Notes: generated by a model from the sequence alone, not told the origin. Positions 23,043 to 35,737 are shown, counted from the first letter of the stretch. The stretch is 64,000 nt of DNA from Mrakia gelida (GCA_024345305.1 BRON01000005.1:620001-684000), one strand, 5' to 3'. Translations and numbers: made by a program.

Positions 23043-24647
23043 ATGGACCCAACAACCGAAACGAACGTCGTAGGAGATCCCTCTCAGCCTGCTCTTGAAG
23101 ATGGAACCAGATCTACATCCGATCTTCCTGCTGTGAGCTCGTCGCTCTTCGCTCGTCTCCGACGTACCTCTTCCTCCTCACTTGAGCTCACCTCCCTCCT
23201 CTCTTTTCCCTCCTTACAGACCTCCGAGCAGCTAGAGACGAGCCTTGCCACCGAATCTCAAATACCTTGGTCCCCTCTACCCGGTAAATCTCCCTCCTCA
23301 TCCCAAGCGGAGCGCTGCTGAGACGAGAAGGAATGAAGGAGTCGAGCTCGAGCTGACCTCCTTGCCTCCCCCCCCTCTTCTCCTTCCATCCCTTCCTCCC
23401 TTCCTTGTTGCATCTCCTCAGCTCTACCCGTCGAAGTCATCGAGCGAATCCTCAAGCACGCCTTCCTTCGACCTTGCAAGCTCACGCCCTCCTCGGATCC
23501 CTTCCATCTCGTCGGAACCTCCTCCCTCCTCCTCGTCTCCAGAGGGTTCCGAGAGCTCTGCCTCCCCCTCTTCTACCGGTCCATCACAATATCTCGACCC
23601 TCGCACTACACCATGTTCTTCGATCCCGAGGAAGGACTTTTCGCTGGAGAACTGGGAAGGGCGCGGTGGTCGTTGGTCAAGGAGGTGAGCGTCGCTTTCT
23701 CCCGCTTTGACGCGTCGTCGGCTCTTGTTTCTTATAGAGAACGACACAGCTGACGCCTACATCTTTATTTCCTTCTTCGGTTCGCGTTACTCCAGCTCTC
23801 CGTCGTCCTCGGGGTCGAACCTCCTCTCCTCACCGAGTTCGAGGCGAACGACGACAGATGCCTCGTCCCTCTCAAAGTCCCCAGTGGACGAAGGCTCGAC
23901 GTTCTCTGTCTGCTCAACCAGAGAGATCGCACTCCTCCCTCCAGCAGCCAGGAGTTTCTCCAGCTTCTACGGTCGGTCTTAGAGAACGACACCAAAAGAG
24001 ACATCGCGCTTCGAGAGCTGCACAAAGCCTACGTCCGTCGTGGATCCAAGCTCAGCCACGACGCAGAGGAACACGCCATGAACTTGTGGATCAACCAATC
24101 TCTCAGCAAGCTCATAGAGATCGCGAGGGACCGGATATGTGACGTAGAGCTGCTCAAGAACTTCGATCCTCTCGAGATCCGGATCGCAACCACCCTCAAC
24201 CAGAGCCGCTCACCCTGGTCCTCGCACCGGTCACCATCCCAACCCAGCACCTTCATCTCCATCTACTACTCCTCCTTGGATCGTTCACCCGGCGAAATCT
24301 ACATCGGCGACATTCTCGCCGTCGAGATGTCCTTCCAAACCCTGGCTCAAGCGGCGCATCTTTACGGGTTCCCTCGCTCCTTCCTCAACGATCTCCCCTC
24401 TCAGATCAGACCTCACCCTACGGGTCCCGCGCTCTTCGAGCTGGAAACTTGGAGCTGGGATCTCGAGGACGGAACGGTCTTCTCTATGAGCGAAAGGGTG
24501 AGCTCACTCTTCTTCCTCCCTCGCGTCCTCCCTTCCTCTTCGTTGTCTCGTTCGGCTTCCTTCTTCTTCTCGACTTCTCTCCTTCACTCCTCGCTGACTC
24601 TCTTTCATCGCTCTTGGTTCCCCCAGCAGTTCAACCCACCCACCTGA
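23043..24647 (+). CDS. F-box-like family protein, type B copy B1 (intact)
   Basis: The start at 23043 (MDPTTETNVVGDPSQP) is followed by two short N-terminal exons. The F-box-like exon at about 23422 (LPVEVIERILKHAFLR, SSLLLVSRGFRELCLPLFY, ISRPSHYTMFFDPEEGLF) comes next. A third intron at about 23683-23795 leads to LSVVLGVEPPLLTEFEAN and an uninterrupted C-terminal half (NQRDRTPPSSQEFLQLL, WSWDLEDGTVFSMSER). A last small exon, QFNPPT, ends at 24645-24647. The paralogue B2 (36707-38339) has the same exon plan but an internal TAA where this copy has TTA (Leu). The type B N-terminal box is clearly related to that of type A, so both probably descend from one adaptor gene. An SCF adaptor role is inferred only. 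Confidence 0.68.
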
Positions 24648-24957
24648 ACTCTCCGTCCGTCGCGAGCCATCGCCTCGAGTTCGTTACTTTCATTTTCGCT
24701 GTCGTCTTTTTCTTCTTCGTGTCGCCTTCCCCTCGTTCAAACCATCGTCGAATTACATACTCGCTGGCACCGCTGTACCTTTGGATACGATTTCGCTCTG
24801 CTCCTCACGCTCCTCACGCTCTGATCAACGACGAACAACGAAAGCTCGACGACGCGTCGACCTTCGTCCTTTCGCTCTCGCTCCTCTTCCCCCTTTCTCT
24901 CTCTCCCATGAACCGAAACAAATTCATCATCTCTAGCAGCCATTCCAACCGATCCAT
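24648..24957. other. Tail-to-tail spacer, F-box-like B1 / dehydrogenase
   Basis: 310 bp holding two converging 3' ends. It is pyrimidine-rich on the plus strand with one GACGCGTC at about 24852. No gene was seen. Confidence 0.4.
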
Positions 24958-26424
24958 CTAGAAGATCTTGTACCCTAAGATCCACCCACGCAAGACCCAA
25001 GCGCAAAACAAGTCAGTTTCGACGACTCCTCTCGATCTCCTCGCGTTCGCGTTCGATTCGAACTTGAGACTCACCTCCATCAACCAAGACGTCCGAGCCT
25101 GTCATGAACGTGAACTGATCCGAGCACATCATCACCACCGATCGTGCGACTTCTTCGGGGGTTGCCATTCTGGCGAAAACGACGAAACGAAAACGAAGAC
25201 GCGTCAGTTCAGTTCGACTTGACTCGCAACTCGACCGACTGGACTTGACGGAAGAGAGCAAGGAAAGGGGGTACTGACCTATTCAAAGGAGTCCTACCCA
25301 TCCACTCGTTCACCCAGTCTTGATCTACAGAGGCGATCTGCGACACAACGAACCCGAAAGGGAGGTCAGCGAGACGCGTTTCGTGTTCGTTTCGAGCGAA
25401 GAGGAGAGCGTTCGCGCGACTCACCATATCCGTAGCAACGTAACCTGGGGAGATGCAGTTCAACCTGAACCCCTGAGGGGCCCATTCCCCAGCGAGGGAC
25501 TTGGTGAAGGCTGTTACGGCGGCTTTGGACTGAGCGACGAGCGACGACGAGGAGGGAGGGAGGGAGGTCAGTTCGGTGCGCGCGAGGAGGAGATGGAAGA
25601 GAGGGGACGAACAGCGTTGTAAGCAGCTTGTTTCTGAGGGGACATGGCTACGTGGCCGCTGTGAACGAACGCCGAACCCAAGCAAGCGTGAACGAGTCAG
25701 TTCTGAGGGAGAAAGGAAGAAGGAAAGCGAACGACGTCGGTCGAATAAAATCTCATCCACTCACCTCACACTCGACACAACCACCGCAACCTTCCCCTCC
25801 AATCCTCCCTTCCCCTTCCTCCACCCCACCTCTTTTCCCTCCCCTCCCTCAGCATACCACCCTTTGACCGCCTCCCTCATCAAGTAAACCGGTCCAAACG
25901 TATTCAACCCAAAGATCCCTTCGACGTCCTCATCGGTGTTCTCCTCAAAGGGTTTCCACAAGCTCTTCCCTGCGTTGGCGATGATGATGTCTAGTTCTCC
26001 TCCACCTGCGAGTTCAGGGGAAGATTTGATGGCCTGGAGGAGGGAGATGTATTGGGTTGAGGAGGAACCGTCGAGGAGGGGGAAGGCGTCGATCTTGATG
26101 AGGGGGAAGGAGGAACGGAGGGTGAGGAGGAGGGTTTGGATCTCGGAGGGGGGAGTGGAGGAGTAGGTGAAGGCTATGTTTGCGCCGGCTGAGAACGTCC
26201 AAGTCCATTCGAGCAAAAACTCAGTCAGCTCGAACTTCCCAAAGAAAAGCAAAGGATGGGAAGGAAGAACGAGCTCGTCCTTTCCCCCCCCCATCGTTCA
26301 TCTCCCTCCCTCGTCCTTTCTCGAACTCACCTTCCGCCAGCTTTTTCACAATAGCAAGTCCAATACCCCGTCCCCCTCCTGTAACAAGAGCGATCTGTCC
26401 TGAGAAATCGATAGAGATGGCCAT
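24958..26424 (-). CDS. Short-chain dehydrogenase/reductase (SDR)
   Basis: NAD(P)-dependent oxidoreductase with a Rossmann fold, of the classical SDR type close to fungal sorbitol/xylulose-reductase-like enzymes. It starts at 26424 (MAISIDFSGQIALVTGG). The dinucleotide motif TGGGRGIG lies at residues 15-22, the NAG motif appears in DIIIANAGKSLWKPF, and the catalytic Tyr-Lys pair is in AAYNASKAAVTAF, split by an intron between Ala and Ser. SPGYVATDM and the C-terminal end DVLVDGGYKIF fit the family; the last codons come from a small exon after the intron at about 24976-25056, with TAG at 24958-24960. Substrate cannot be told from the sequence. Upstream in-frame sequence lacks SDR features, so the start at 26424 is preferred. 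Confidence 0.88.
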
Positions 26425-27171
26425 GGTTCGTAGTCGTCGTTGGAGGGAGGGCCTCGAAAAAAAGGGAGGTGAGCTCGAGAGGTCGGGGAGCTCGCACCGG
26501 CTGATAGCGAGGGAGTGACGTCGGCTAGCGCTCGAGGAAGGTGAAGTTTTTTTTTTCCTCCTCGCGCGAGGTGTTTGGGAGGGGAGAGAGGAGGAGGTCG
26601 AAGCGAGAAAACCTGCTGCTAGGAAAAAGGAGGGGAGCGGAGAGAAAGAGGGAGCGTCGCTCGACGCGTCTCGCTCGTCCTGCTCTTGGTCTCGTCCCGG
26701 TTTCTTCTTCTTCCCACGTTCTTCCTCCCTGCTGCTAGTCAAGAAAGAAAGAGAGAAGGGGCCAGGTAAGAGTCAAAGGGCAAGATCAGCTAGGTTTCCC
26801 AACCAAGAACGAAGAGATAAAAGATTCGATCTCCAGATCAGCATTCGCTTTCACTCTTCCTCTCCTTCGCTCTCTTTCCTTTCCCCGTCCCGTCCTTTCC
26901 CCGTCCCGTACACAATTCGAAAGGAAGATGAGAAGATTGAAGAGGTGGGCCAGAAAGGGTGTCGAAGATCGAAGGGGAGTCGGGTGGAAGGTGCGAGATG
27001 GGGAAGGGGGGGAAGTGGCCGAGAAGACGAGAACGAAAAACACCATCGAAAGCCATAAGGGCCTCGAATACCTCCGATTGATCATGCAAAGTCGTCAAAA
27101 GAAGAAGAGAGAAGGAGAAGGTAAAGAAGAAAACATCCAGATCCCGCGAAGAAACTGATTGAAAAACTGCT
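26425..27171. other. Spacer: dehydrogenase promoter and RACK1 3' end
   Basis: 747 bp between two minus-strand genes. It includes a run of nine T at about 26547 and a duplicated CTTTCCCCGTCCCGT at about 26877-26908. No convincing gene was seen. Confidence 0.4.
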
Positions 27172-29093
27172 TTAGGCGGTGACGACCCAGACTCGGACGA
27201 GGTTGTCGGAGAATCCCTGTGAAACGAGAAGGAAGAAGATGGGAGGGTCAGGATGGATTGGATGCGTGGGGGGAAGGAGCAGGGCGGAGGAGTGAGTGGG
27301 GGAGGGAGGGTGGGGAGAATGAGAAGGAGGGCGGGGAAGAAAAGACGTACGGCGAAGAGGGACTGTCCGTCAGCGGACCAAGCGAGGGAGGTGCACTCAA
27401 CCTTCTTACCGTCAGCGACCTCGGGGTGAAGGTCGTCAACGATAGACCTAAAACACGCGCGAAGAAGAGAGGGAAAGGAGAAGGTCAGCGTCGGAAACGA
27501 AACGAAACGCGCGCGACGAGACAGAGAGAGAAGACTCACTTGGACTCGAGGTCGAAGATCTTGATACCGGAGGCGGTAGCGGCACAGAGCCAGTATCGGT
27601 TGGGGGAGAAGACGAGGGCGTTGACGATGTCTCCAGCCTCGAGGGAGTAGAGGTGCTTTCCGTCGTTGAGGTCCCAGAGCATGGTGATACCGTCCTTTCC
27701 TCCGGAGGCAGCGAGCGAACCATCGGGGGAGACAGAGATGGTGTTGATGTAACCGGTGTGTCCGTAGTGGTTGGTTCGGAGCTTGCACTTGGAGAGCTCC
27801 CAGACCTGTTCGTGCGTTCGAAGAGAAGAGAGGAAGGAAGAAGAGTCAGCGACTAGTTCGAGCGAAGGGCAGCGATAACGAGAAGAGGTGTGGTAAGGTA
27901 GGAGGAATCAGAGATCTTGGTGATAAAATAATTCTCATTGGGCCAGATAGGACCCTCTGAAGTAGCAAATATATATCGATCATCATGTAGATGGGCGCGA
28001 GGGAGGGTGGAAGGGATGGGGAGGGGCAGGGAGGAAACGAGAACGAGCGAAACGACGAGACTCGAAGTCGAAGAGCAAGGGAAGGAAAACGTACCTTGAC
28101 GACCTTGTCCCATCCGGCGGAGACGATGACGGGGTTCAAGGGGTTGGGGGAGAATCGAACGCAGGAGACCCTGAGAGGAGAGAAGGACGAAGGAGGGAAG
28201 GAAGGTCAGAAAACGGCGTCGAGGGCTGAGGAAAGGACGGAGGGGATTGCGATGCTCACCACTCGGAGTGTCCCTCATCCTTGATGTCGAACTTGCACTC
28301 TCCAAGGGTGTTCCAGAGCTTGATGGTTCGGTCTCGGGATCCAGAGACAATCTGTCGGTTGTCGGCGGAGAAGGAGACGCTGAAAGGAGAAGGGGAGGAG
28401 GGAGAGGCGAGGTCAGCTTTTCGTCCTTCGTTACTCGCTCGTTCAATCTACAACCGTGGTTCTTTTTCGCACCGAGATAGGAGGAAGAAGCAGACGAGTG
28501 TACTCACGAAAGAACATCGGCGGTGTGCCCAACGAATCGTCGGGTGGTGAGTCCCGTGTTGAGGTCCCAGAGTCGAAGGGTGTGATCCCAAGACGACGAG
28601 AGAGCGAACTGTCCATCGGAGGAGATGACAACGTCGGAGACGAAGTGGTTGTGTCCGTGCTGAGAGAGAGAGAGGAAGAAGAGGAGGAGGTAGAAGTCAG
28701 CAAGAGAAGATGGGAAAGGGAGGCAGGGGAGAGGCGAGGTCGCTCGCTCGCTCGTCTTGAAAAAAAGAGCGAGCGCGAGGGAGGAAGGAGGGAGGCTTGA
28801 ACTCACGAGGATCTTCTTGGGGTAACCGTAAGAGGTATCGTCTCGGGTGAGCTGCCAGACAATGATGGTCTTGTCTGAGAAGGGAGAGAAGAAAGAAGAG
28901 AGGAAGAGGTCAGCCCAAGCGAGGGAGGGAGGGAGAAGGCAAGGGAGGGAGGAAGGGAGGAGGGAGCGGAAAAGCTGAACGAACCTCGGGACGAGGTCAA
29001 GATGACATCGGGGTTCTCAGCAGAGGTAGCGATGGCAGTGACCCATCCTCCGTGTCCCTCGAGAGTTCCCTTGAAAGTGAGAGATTCAGACAT
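27172..29093 (-). CDS. RACK1: RACK1, G-beta-like ribosomal scaffold (Asc1/Cpc2)
   Basis: Seven-bladed WD-repeat protein bound to the head of the 40S ribosomal subunit, also a scaffold for kinase signalling. It starts at 29093 ([17 protein letters not shown]). Blades are easy to follow: [85 protein letters not shown], then the degenerate blades [16 protein letters not shown] and [16 protein letters not shown], and the end VRVWVVTA with TAA at 27172-27174. The Arg-Asp-Lys type residues in blade one that contact the ribosome (SSRDKTIIVW) are present. It has seven or so introns. The one at 27806-28094 is nearly 300 nt, about three times the local norm, because it carries a U24 snoRNA. Confidence 0.95.
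27903..27991 (-). ncRNA. snR24: Box C/D snoRNA U24 (snR24) in a RACK1 intron
   Basis: On the minus strand, inside the RACK1 intron 27806-28094, an AT-rich island has box C ATGATGA (27980-27986) and box D CTGA (27908-27911). Two guide-like stretches lie between them: TATTTGCTACTTCAGA and TTATCACCAAGATCTCTGA. Both match the guide regions I know for budding-yeast snR24, which targets 2'-O-methylation of large-subunit rRNA. An internal C'-like TGAGAA lies between. In budding yeast the same snoRNA also sits in the intron of the RACK1 orthologue ASC1, so host and guest agree. Exact ends are estimated. Confidence 0.9.
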
Positions 29094-29612
29094 AGTAGTA
29101 GATGAGTGAGTGGTGGCTGGAGAACAAGACCAGGCAGAGGAGGGCGAGCTTCAAGGAAGAGGCGGCTCTCGAAACGAAGCGTGACAAGGGGCGCGAGCGG
29201 CTCAGCCTCTCGAGAAGCAGGATCTCGTTTAAAAGTTGGAGTCGTGCAGAGATGTAGATGGCAAGAGAGATGAGAAATGGATGAAGGTCCAGATTGAAGA
29301 GGCAAATTTGAGGAAGTCGAGGCGAAAGACGCGTTTCGTTGGCTCGGCCTTGCTGTCCTTCTCTCTCGCTCCCCTTCGAAGCAAACGAGCAGATCTTCTA
29401 ATACACCAGGACCGGAGTAGTTTTGGGCGAGAGCTATGTAAGAGAAACTAGAAACTTGAGATCGAGTAAAGAAACGAAGACGAAAACGAGCCAGCCAGCG
29501 AGCGAGGAAAACGAAACAAGAAAAACGAGACGAGAGAGCGAGACGAGAACGAGACGGTGTCCGTATGTAGCTAGATCCCCAAACCGAGAAACGAAACGAG
29601 ACGAGTACGAGC
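29094..29612. other. RACK1 promoter region
   Basis: 519 bp between the RACK1 start and the 3' end of the glycosidase gene. It includes an AG-rich stretch at about 29455-29560 (CT-rich on the RACK1 strand), typical of a highly expressed fungal promoter. No gene was seen. Confidence 0.45.
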
Positions 29613-32600
29613 CTAGAGAGCATCAGGAGAGATGTCTCCGAGCGTGTTCATGTCCTGCGAGGGAAGGAAGTAAAGGAGAAGGAAGAGGGGAGAGTCAGCG
29701 ACGAGCGAACGAGGAGGAACGAAGGGAGAAACGACTGAACTCACCGAAGCCGAGTAAGCAGAGTAAGGAGTCTGATCTCCGTATTCCGAAGGAGTAGCGA
29801 TGTGCTCGTCGAAGTAGTGCTTGGCTGTCGACCGAGGGGTTCGAGGCGTCTTGGGCAGCCTGCACGAGATTCCGACTTGAAGGATACTGTACGCGACGAG
29901 TCCGGTCCTGTTCGAGTCGAAAAATGAGGGTCAGCGATGGGTTCGAAAGAAGAGAGGGGTGGGTAAGACTGACCATCCAGTCTGGTGAGAAGCTCCGAGT
30001 CCTCGTCCGGTGTTTCCGTCGAAGAACTGGAACGAAAGGAGAGGGAAGGTCAGCGAGCGAAACGAAACGAGGAAGTTCAAAACGAAGCGATGGACTCACC
30101 TCGTGGAAGCTGAGGTAGCTCGAGAAGTGAGGGTCCTGATTCATCATGACGTTCCCTCCGTTGTAGGCTCGGTTACCCTCCTCGTCCTCTGGAGAAAAGC
30201 GGGCGAAAGGGGAAAAGGAAGAACGCGTCAATCGATCGACTTAGATCTCGAACGAGGGAACAACGAGAGAACTCACTGGCGAAGATGTGGATCATTCGGT
30301 GTTGGATCTCCTCGGCAGCAGCTCCGAGGTTCATGAACTGCGATGGAAGAAGAAGAGGGAGGGGTCAGCGAACGAATCACGACGAAAAACACGAAGAGGG
30401 AAAACGCGACTCACGTCTCCCGATCCAGTAGGGCACTCAACGAGGCAGTCCTCTCCGTAGTACTGGTGGAATCGTTGCAGAGACTCGACGAGCTGCGAGG
30501 CGGGCCAACGATAGGAGGAAGAGGGTCAGCGAGAACGAAGGGGAGGGCCGAACAGAGACAGTCGAGGGACGACTCACCAAGAAGTTGACCGCGAGCCAAA
30601 TCGGTCCTCTCCAGTTCGAGTTTCCTCCGAACATGCCTGACTTCGAGTCTCCAGGCCAGTATCCAACGCCGAACTTCTCCCCGTTGACGTCCATCTCCCA
30701 AGGGTTCTTGTCGTGGTACTTGGAGAGCGATCGAATTCCGAACTCGGACAGGAACTCCTTCTCGTCGAGCATCTTCTCGAGGATCCGGACGAGTCGTTCC
30801 TTTGAGGCGAGGGCGAGTAGACGACGATCGGCTTTTCCGGCAGCTATGCGAGACGAACGCGAAAAGATAAAGTGGGGGAGAGGTCAGCGACTCGTTGGCC
30901 GACTCGTTCTCGCCTCGGACTTCGTCTCATCGTCAAACTCACTCTTCATGTTCGCGATGTTCCTCTGCGACAGCTCGGGCCTGTTCTCCAAGAACCAGTC
31001 CATCCTCTTCTTGAATCCAGGGAATCTCTTGATGACGTCGGGTTCCAGGGTGAGGGTCGCGTAGAGAGGGATCAATCCGACGAGGGAGTGAATCGGGATC
31101 TGCTGAGTGTGACCGGGACCCCAAGAGATAGCGTCGTAGTAGAATCCATCCTCCTCGTTCCAGAGAGACTGAGACTCCTCCTTGGGTCCCTCAAAGGTCA
31201 TGGCGTCCGAGATGAAGAGGAAGTGCTCGAAGAACCTGCGAAGAACGAACGAAGGCGCATCGGTCAGCGAGAGCACGAGCGTGCGAGGAGGGAAAGGGAA
31301 GGGAAGGAAGGAAGACGCACTTGGAAGCAATATCCTCGTAGGTAGGGTTGTGCTTGGCGAGTTCGAGAGCGATGTTGAGCATGTTGAGGCAGAAGAAACC
31401 CATCCAGGCGGTTCCGTCGGCTTGACGAAGGACTCCTCCTGAACGAACGCGAGCGAACGAACGAAGCACGAGGTCAGTTCGAAATCCCACAGCGAGTCGG
31501 AAAGAAGGAGTGTAGGCTACGAACCAGTAGGGAGAGGCTCAGATCTGTTGAAAGGACCGATGTTGTCGAGTCCGAGGAAACCTCCCTCGAACACGTTGTT
31601 TCCCTCGGAGTCCTTTCGGTTGACCCACCTGATGTTTGAGCGAGACGAACACAAGGCGAGGATTAGCAACGAGAACGTCGAAGAGAGGTAGAGACAGCCG
31701 AACGAACCAGGTGAAGTTGATGAGGAGCTTCTGGAAGACTCGCTCCAGGAAATCGAGATCCTCTCGACCGAACAGCTTCCTCTCGATTTTGAAGACTCGG
31801 AACGTCGCCCTGAAGGAACGAACGAAAGCTCAAGGTCAGCTTCGAGATGCCGAGTTGAAGTGAGAGGAGGATGGAAGAACGAACCAAGCGTGAACGGGAG
31901 GGTTGACGTCGCTGAAGTTCCACTCGTAGGCAGGGAGTGCTCCGTCGGGCTTCATGTACCACTCTCGAGTGAGGAGATCGAGCTGCTTCTTGGCGAAGGC
32001 GGGATCGACCATGGCGAGAGGGATGCAGTGGAAAGCGGTGTCCCAAGCGGCTGAAGAAGACGAAGAGGGAGCCGAAGGTGAGCGAAAGTCGGGACGAGAC
32101 GAGACGAGAAAGTGCAGTCGCGTTCGAGCACTCACCGAAGAAGGGGTACTCCCACTTGTCGGGCATCGAGAGAATGTCGGCGATGTGCATGTGCTTCCAG
32201 TCCTGTGAGGGGAGGGATGACGAGAGGGGGTCAGTTTCGGCTCGACGAGGAAGGAGGGAGAAGAAAGAGTGGACTGAGGAACGGACCTTGTTTCGAACCC
32301 ACTTCCTCTCGGGAGGAGGAGCAGGCTGTCCAGGATCTCCCTCAATCCACTCCTTCTGAATGAACTGATAGAACTGCTTGGTCCTGTTTTACATGGAACG
32401 AGAACGAAGCCAAAAAGGTGATCAGCTCGAGAAAGAACGCACGCGTCGTACTCAACCACGAAACGAAGACTTCGACTCACCACATCATTCCACCCAAAGC
32501 CTGCCTCATGATGTTCCTCAAATCCTCACTGATCGGTCCACTCGCCAACTTGCCGTAGAACTCGTCGGCATCAGTCCTTCGATCCTCGATGCAGTCGTCG

Positions 32601-35600
32601 AACGCTTCCTCGTCGGTGACGGTCTCGTCCTCCTCAGCCTCGGCGGGAGTGAGCTTGAGCCTGACGACGACGCATCCTCCTCGAGGAGGAACCTGAAGGA
32701 AGGTGTAGTGGGCAGCCGACTTGGTTCCTTCCTTGTCGGGGTTGACGAACTGACGAGGAGCCTGAGGTCCTCCGGGGGTCGTCTCTCCGTCTTCCTCGTC
32801 CTCGTCCTCCTCGGCGTCTCCGTCGACCTTCTTCGACGATTTAACGGGAGGCTCGGGAACGGCAGGTCGATGAGAAGGAACGATGTGGTCGTGGAAGGCG
32901 TCCTTGACGTATTTGGACTTGTTGGTTCCTCCGTAGAGTCGCTGAAGAGGGAAACGAGACGAAGACGCGTCGAGATTAGCTCGCTATGACATCCCCCAGC
33001 CTCGCTTCCTGTTCTCGACCTTCGAATGATTTCAAGGAGGAGAAGATAAGACTCACCTCGAAGTTGGTATCGTTCTCAGTGAACAAAAGCTCAGGATGAA
33101 CGCTGGGCCCATCGACGAGAACGACTCCTCCATCGGCAGGAGCAGCAGGAGCTGGCGACGGCGAGCAGTAGAGATGAGTCCTTCCGAGCGTCTCGTGGTC
33201 GACCTGGATGGTTCCTTCGGCAGTCTCGGACATCTTGGGTCGAACGGGCTCGTCCTTCGGCCACGACCAGGTGTTTCTGAACCAAAGCTGAGGGATGATG
33301 TGAAGGTCGGCGGGGTCGGGTCCTCGGTTGTAGGCAGTGATTCGAATCGAGACTCCGTCGGGACCATCCTCGTCCTTGGCGTACTGTGAGGAGAGAGAGA
33401 GAAACGAAGAGTGAGCTCGAGGCGAAGGTGAGGAGTCTTCTAGCCCGCGAAAGACTTGAGCCGTCGAGACGACTGGAGGCCTCGCCTCCTCCCTCGCCGC
33501 CATTATCTCCTCCCTCACCTCTCCACCCCTCTTTTCTCCTTCCCCAGAGTGAAGAGGAAAAGACGAACCTCAACGAACACGTCCCAGTACCTTCCGTCGT
33601 CGAAGCTATCAGTGTCGGTGATCTCGTACTCGTTGACCTCCCTTCCTCGGTTGACCGACTCGTTGACGAGCTCCTCGTAAGGGTAGGGAGCCTGGGGATA
33701 CTTGTAGAGATACTTCATGTACGAGTGCGTTGGTGTCGAGTCTAGACACACCGAGGGAGGAAGAAGAGGGTCGTCAGGTTCCAAGCGAGCGGAGGGAGGA
33801 GCTCGAGGGAATGAGCTCGGCAGCTGGTATGCATGGACAAGAAGCGAGTTGACTCTCAGACTAACCGAGGTAGTAGTACATCTCTTTGACGTCCTCTCCG
33901 TGGTTTCCTGTGGGTGCGAGAGGAGCGGGAGTCAGTAAGGGATACACGAAGCGAGGAGGAAGGCGCGCGCGACGAACCTTGATGCCCAGTGACTCCGAAC
34001 AAACGCTCCTTCAGGTAGGGATCCTTTCCGTTCCAAAGCGACAGAGCGAAGCAGACTCGTTGATGGTTGTCCCTGTGTCCCGAAATTGTGAAAAGAGCGA
34101 ACGGGTCAGCTCTCGCTCGACTGGACGAGCACGAGTTCGAGTCGACGCGAGCTTCGAGTCGAGAAACGATCGAACTCACGAGATACCTCCAATTCCGTCC
34201 TCTCCCCACCGGTAAGCTCGACTCCTAGCGTGATCGTGAGGGAAATGCGACCAAGCATCTCCATCGGCAGAGTAATCCTCTCGAACGGTCGCCTGTCCGA
34301 TTCGACGGGGAAGAGGAGGACGAGGTCAGCTCTCTCTCTCTCTCTCGATCGAAGCTCGAAAGCGAACGAAGAGCTTCGTTCAGAAGACTCACCCATTGTC
34401 TCTCCGAAAGGTAAGGTCCCCACCGTTTCCAGTGAGCGTTCTTCTTGTCGTCCTCGTCCAATCTGAAGACAGACCGACGAAAGAGTTCAGCCCAAACTGC
34501 TCCCCTTCTCTCGCGACTCAGGGCAGGAACTCACCGGTACTCCTCAACACTTCGGTACTTGGGTCCCATGCTCTGCATCAACCTCTCTCGAAGAGTCTAA
34601 AAGCGCCAAAGAAGAAAGGAGGAGGTCAGCGAGATCGACTCGAGCGCCCGACCGATCGCGGACTCGTCTCTCTCGAGCTTCCTTTTGCTCCCTTCTTCTG
34701 AAAAGAGGTGGTGAAGGCTCACCTTCTCAGGTGCAGGTCCAGCAGAATCATCGTCTCCTACATCACCCACAAGCGTCCACGAAGGAAAAAGAAACGAAAA
34801 GGTCAGCTTTTCGAGGGAACCGAGTCGTCTTGGACGAAGGACAAGAGGGAGAGATCGATTCGCTTCCGGGTGCGAGCGAGATGGAGGGAGGGAAGACGTA
34901 CCCTCGTTGGGGACCGAAGCTCGTTTAGGGAATCTACGAGGGAGCATGCGAAGGTATGAGCTTTGGGAATAAAAGAAAAGACGGGAGAAGAGGACGAGAC
35001 GGTTGGGACTGACACTTCCTTCTCTCTCGTGCTCGGGAGGTCGGTTGGCGGCTTTGGGATGTTGATCTGCGAGAGCCAAAAGAGAGATGTCCGTCAGCTT
35101 CTCTGGGATCCAATCTTCGGTCATCTTTCAAGGGTGGCCCTTCTATATCGGCTCAAACAACCCGTAAAGGCCCGAGGACGAAGAAAGAGCGAAGGAGAAC
35201 AAGGGGAGGGAGGAGAGAGCGAGGAGGGGAGGAGAGAGGAAAGCTGGGACCGACCTTGAGGGCCGAAGCGGCGGTTGAGATGGCCTCTACAGGATCCGAG
35301 AGAGTCTCCTTGACGGTTTGGATCGAAGGGAGAGCATCTGCTTTGCTCGGAGGTGTACCGGCGGGGCCACCTGAGAAGGGAAAGGGGAGGAAAGGGAAGG
35401 AGGGAGGGGAAGAGTTGGGGAAGGAGAGAGGTGAGGAGGGAGGGAGGGATGATTCAGTCAGTCAAAGAGCTCCTACCACCGAACGACAACATCGCAGACT
35501 CGATAAGAGCTACACGAGAGCCCTGAGTATCCTATCGACCCTGAGGTACCAGCTTCTCGAGAGAAGAAGGCCTTCCTGAGGGCTGAGAGCTCGTGCTCCC

Positions 35601-35737
35601 TCGTTCGAGCTCTCGCTCTCGTTTGGTTCGCTGGACTCACTCGACGAAGGGACGGGAGTAGATTGACCAGAGACTGGAGGAGAAGGTTGAGGAGTAGACT
35701 TGGAGAAGATGTTCTTCTGAAGCCTCTTGGCCGTCAT
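29613..35737 (-). CDS. GH63-like six-hairpin glycosidase, YMR196W family
   Basis: Large protein, about 1,000 residues or more, of a fungal family typified by budding-yeast YMR196W, with an (alpha/alpha)6 glycosidase-63-like fold and unknown substrate. The start at 35737 ([17 protein letters not shown]) is preferred over the ATG at 35124, which lies in an intron just before its gctgac branch site. Splicing gives [18 protein letters not shown], then [18 protein letters not shown], then [18 protein letters not shown]. Conserved blocks follow: [93 protein letters not shown], and GQVLRQ-like text (here [13 protein letters not shown]). It ends [12 protein letters not shown] with TAG at 29613-29615. 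No signal peptide is visible, so a cytosolic location is likely. It has about twenty introns. Confidence 0.85.

Larger units (their letters stand above)
21352..24647. repeat. F-box-like A/B cassette 1, inverted duplicate of 36707-39990
   Basis: Unit of about 3.3 kb made of a minus-strand type A gene, a promoter of about 235 bp and a plus-strand type B gene. The same unit of nearly the same length occurs at 36707-39990 in the opposite orientation. Similarity covers both coding regions, matching intron positions and the shared promoter. Confidence 0.8.

Noticed and set aside
35122..35124. ATG opening [12 protein letters not shown] as the start of the glycosidase
   Set aside because: It lies within an intron, directly before a gctgac branch site and a ctctcgcag acceptor. 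Splicing across it joins two well-formed coding exons in phase.
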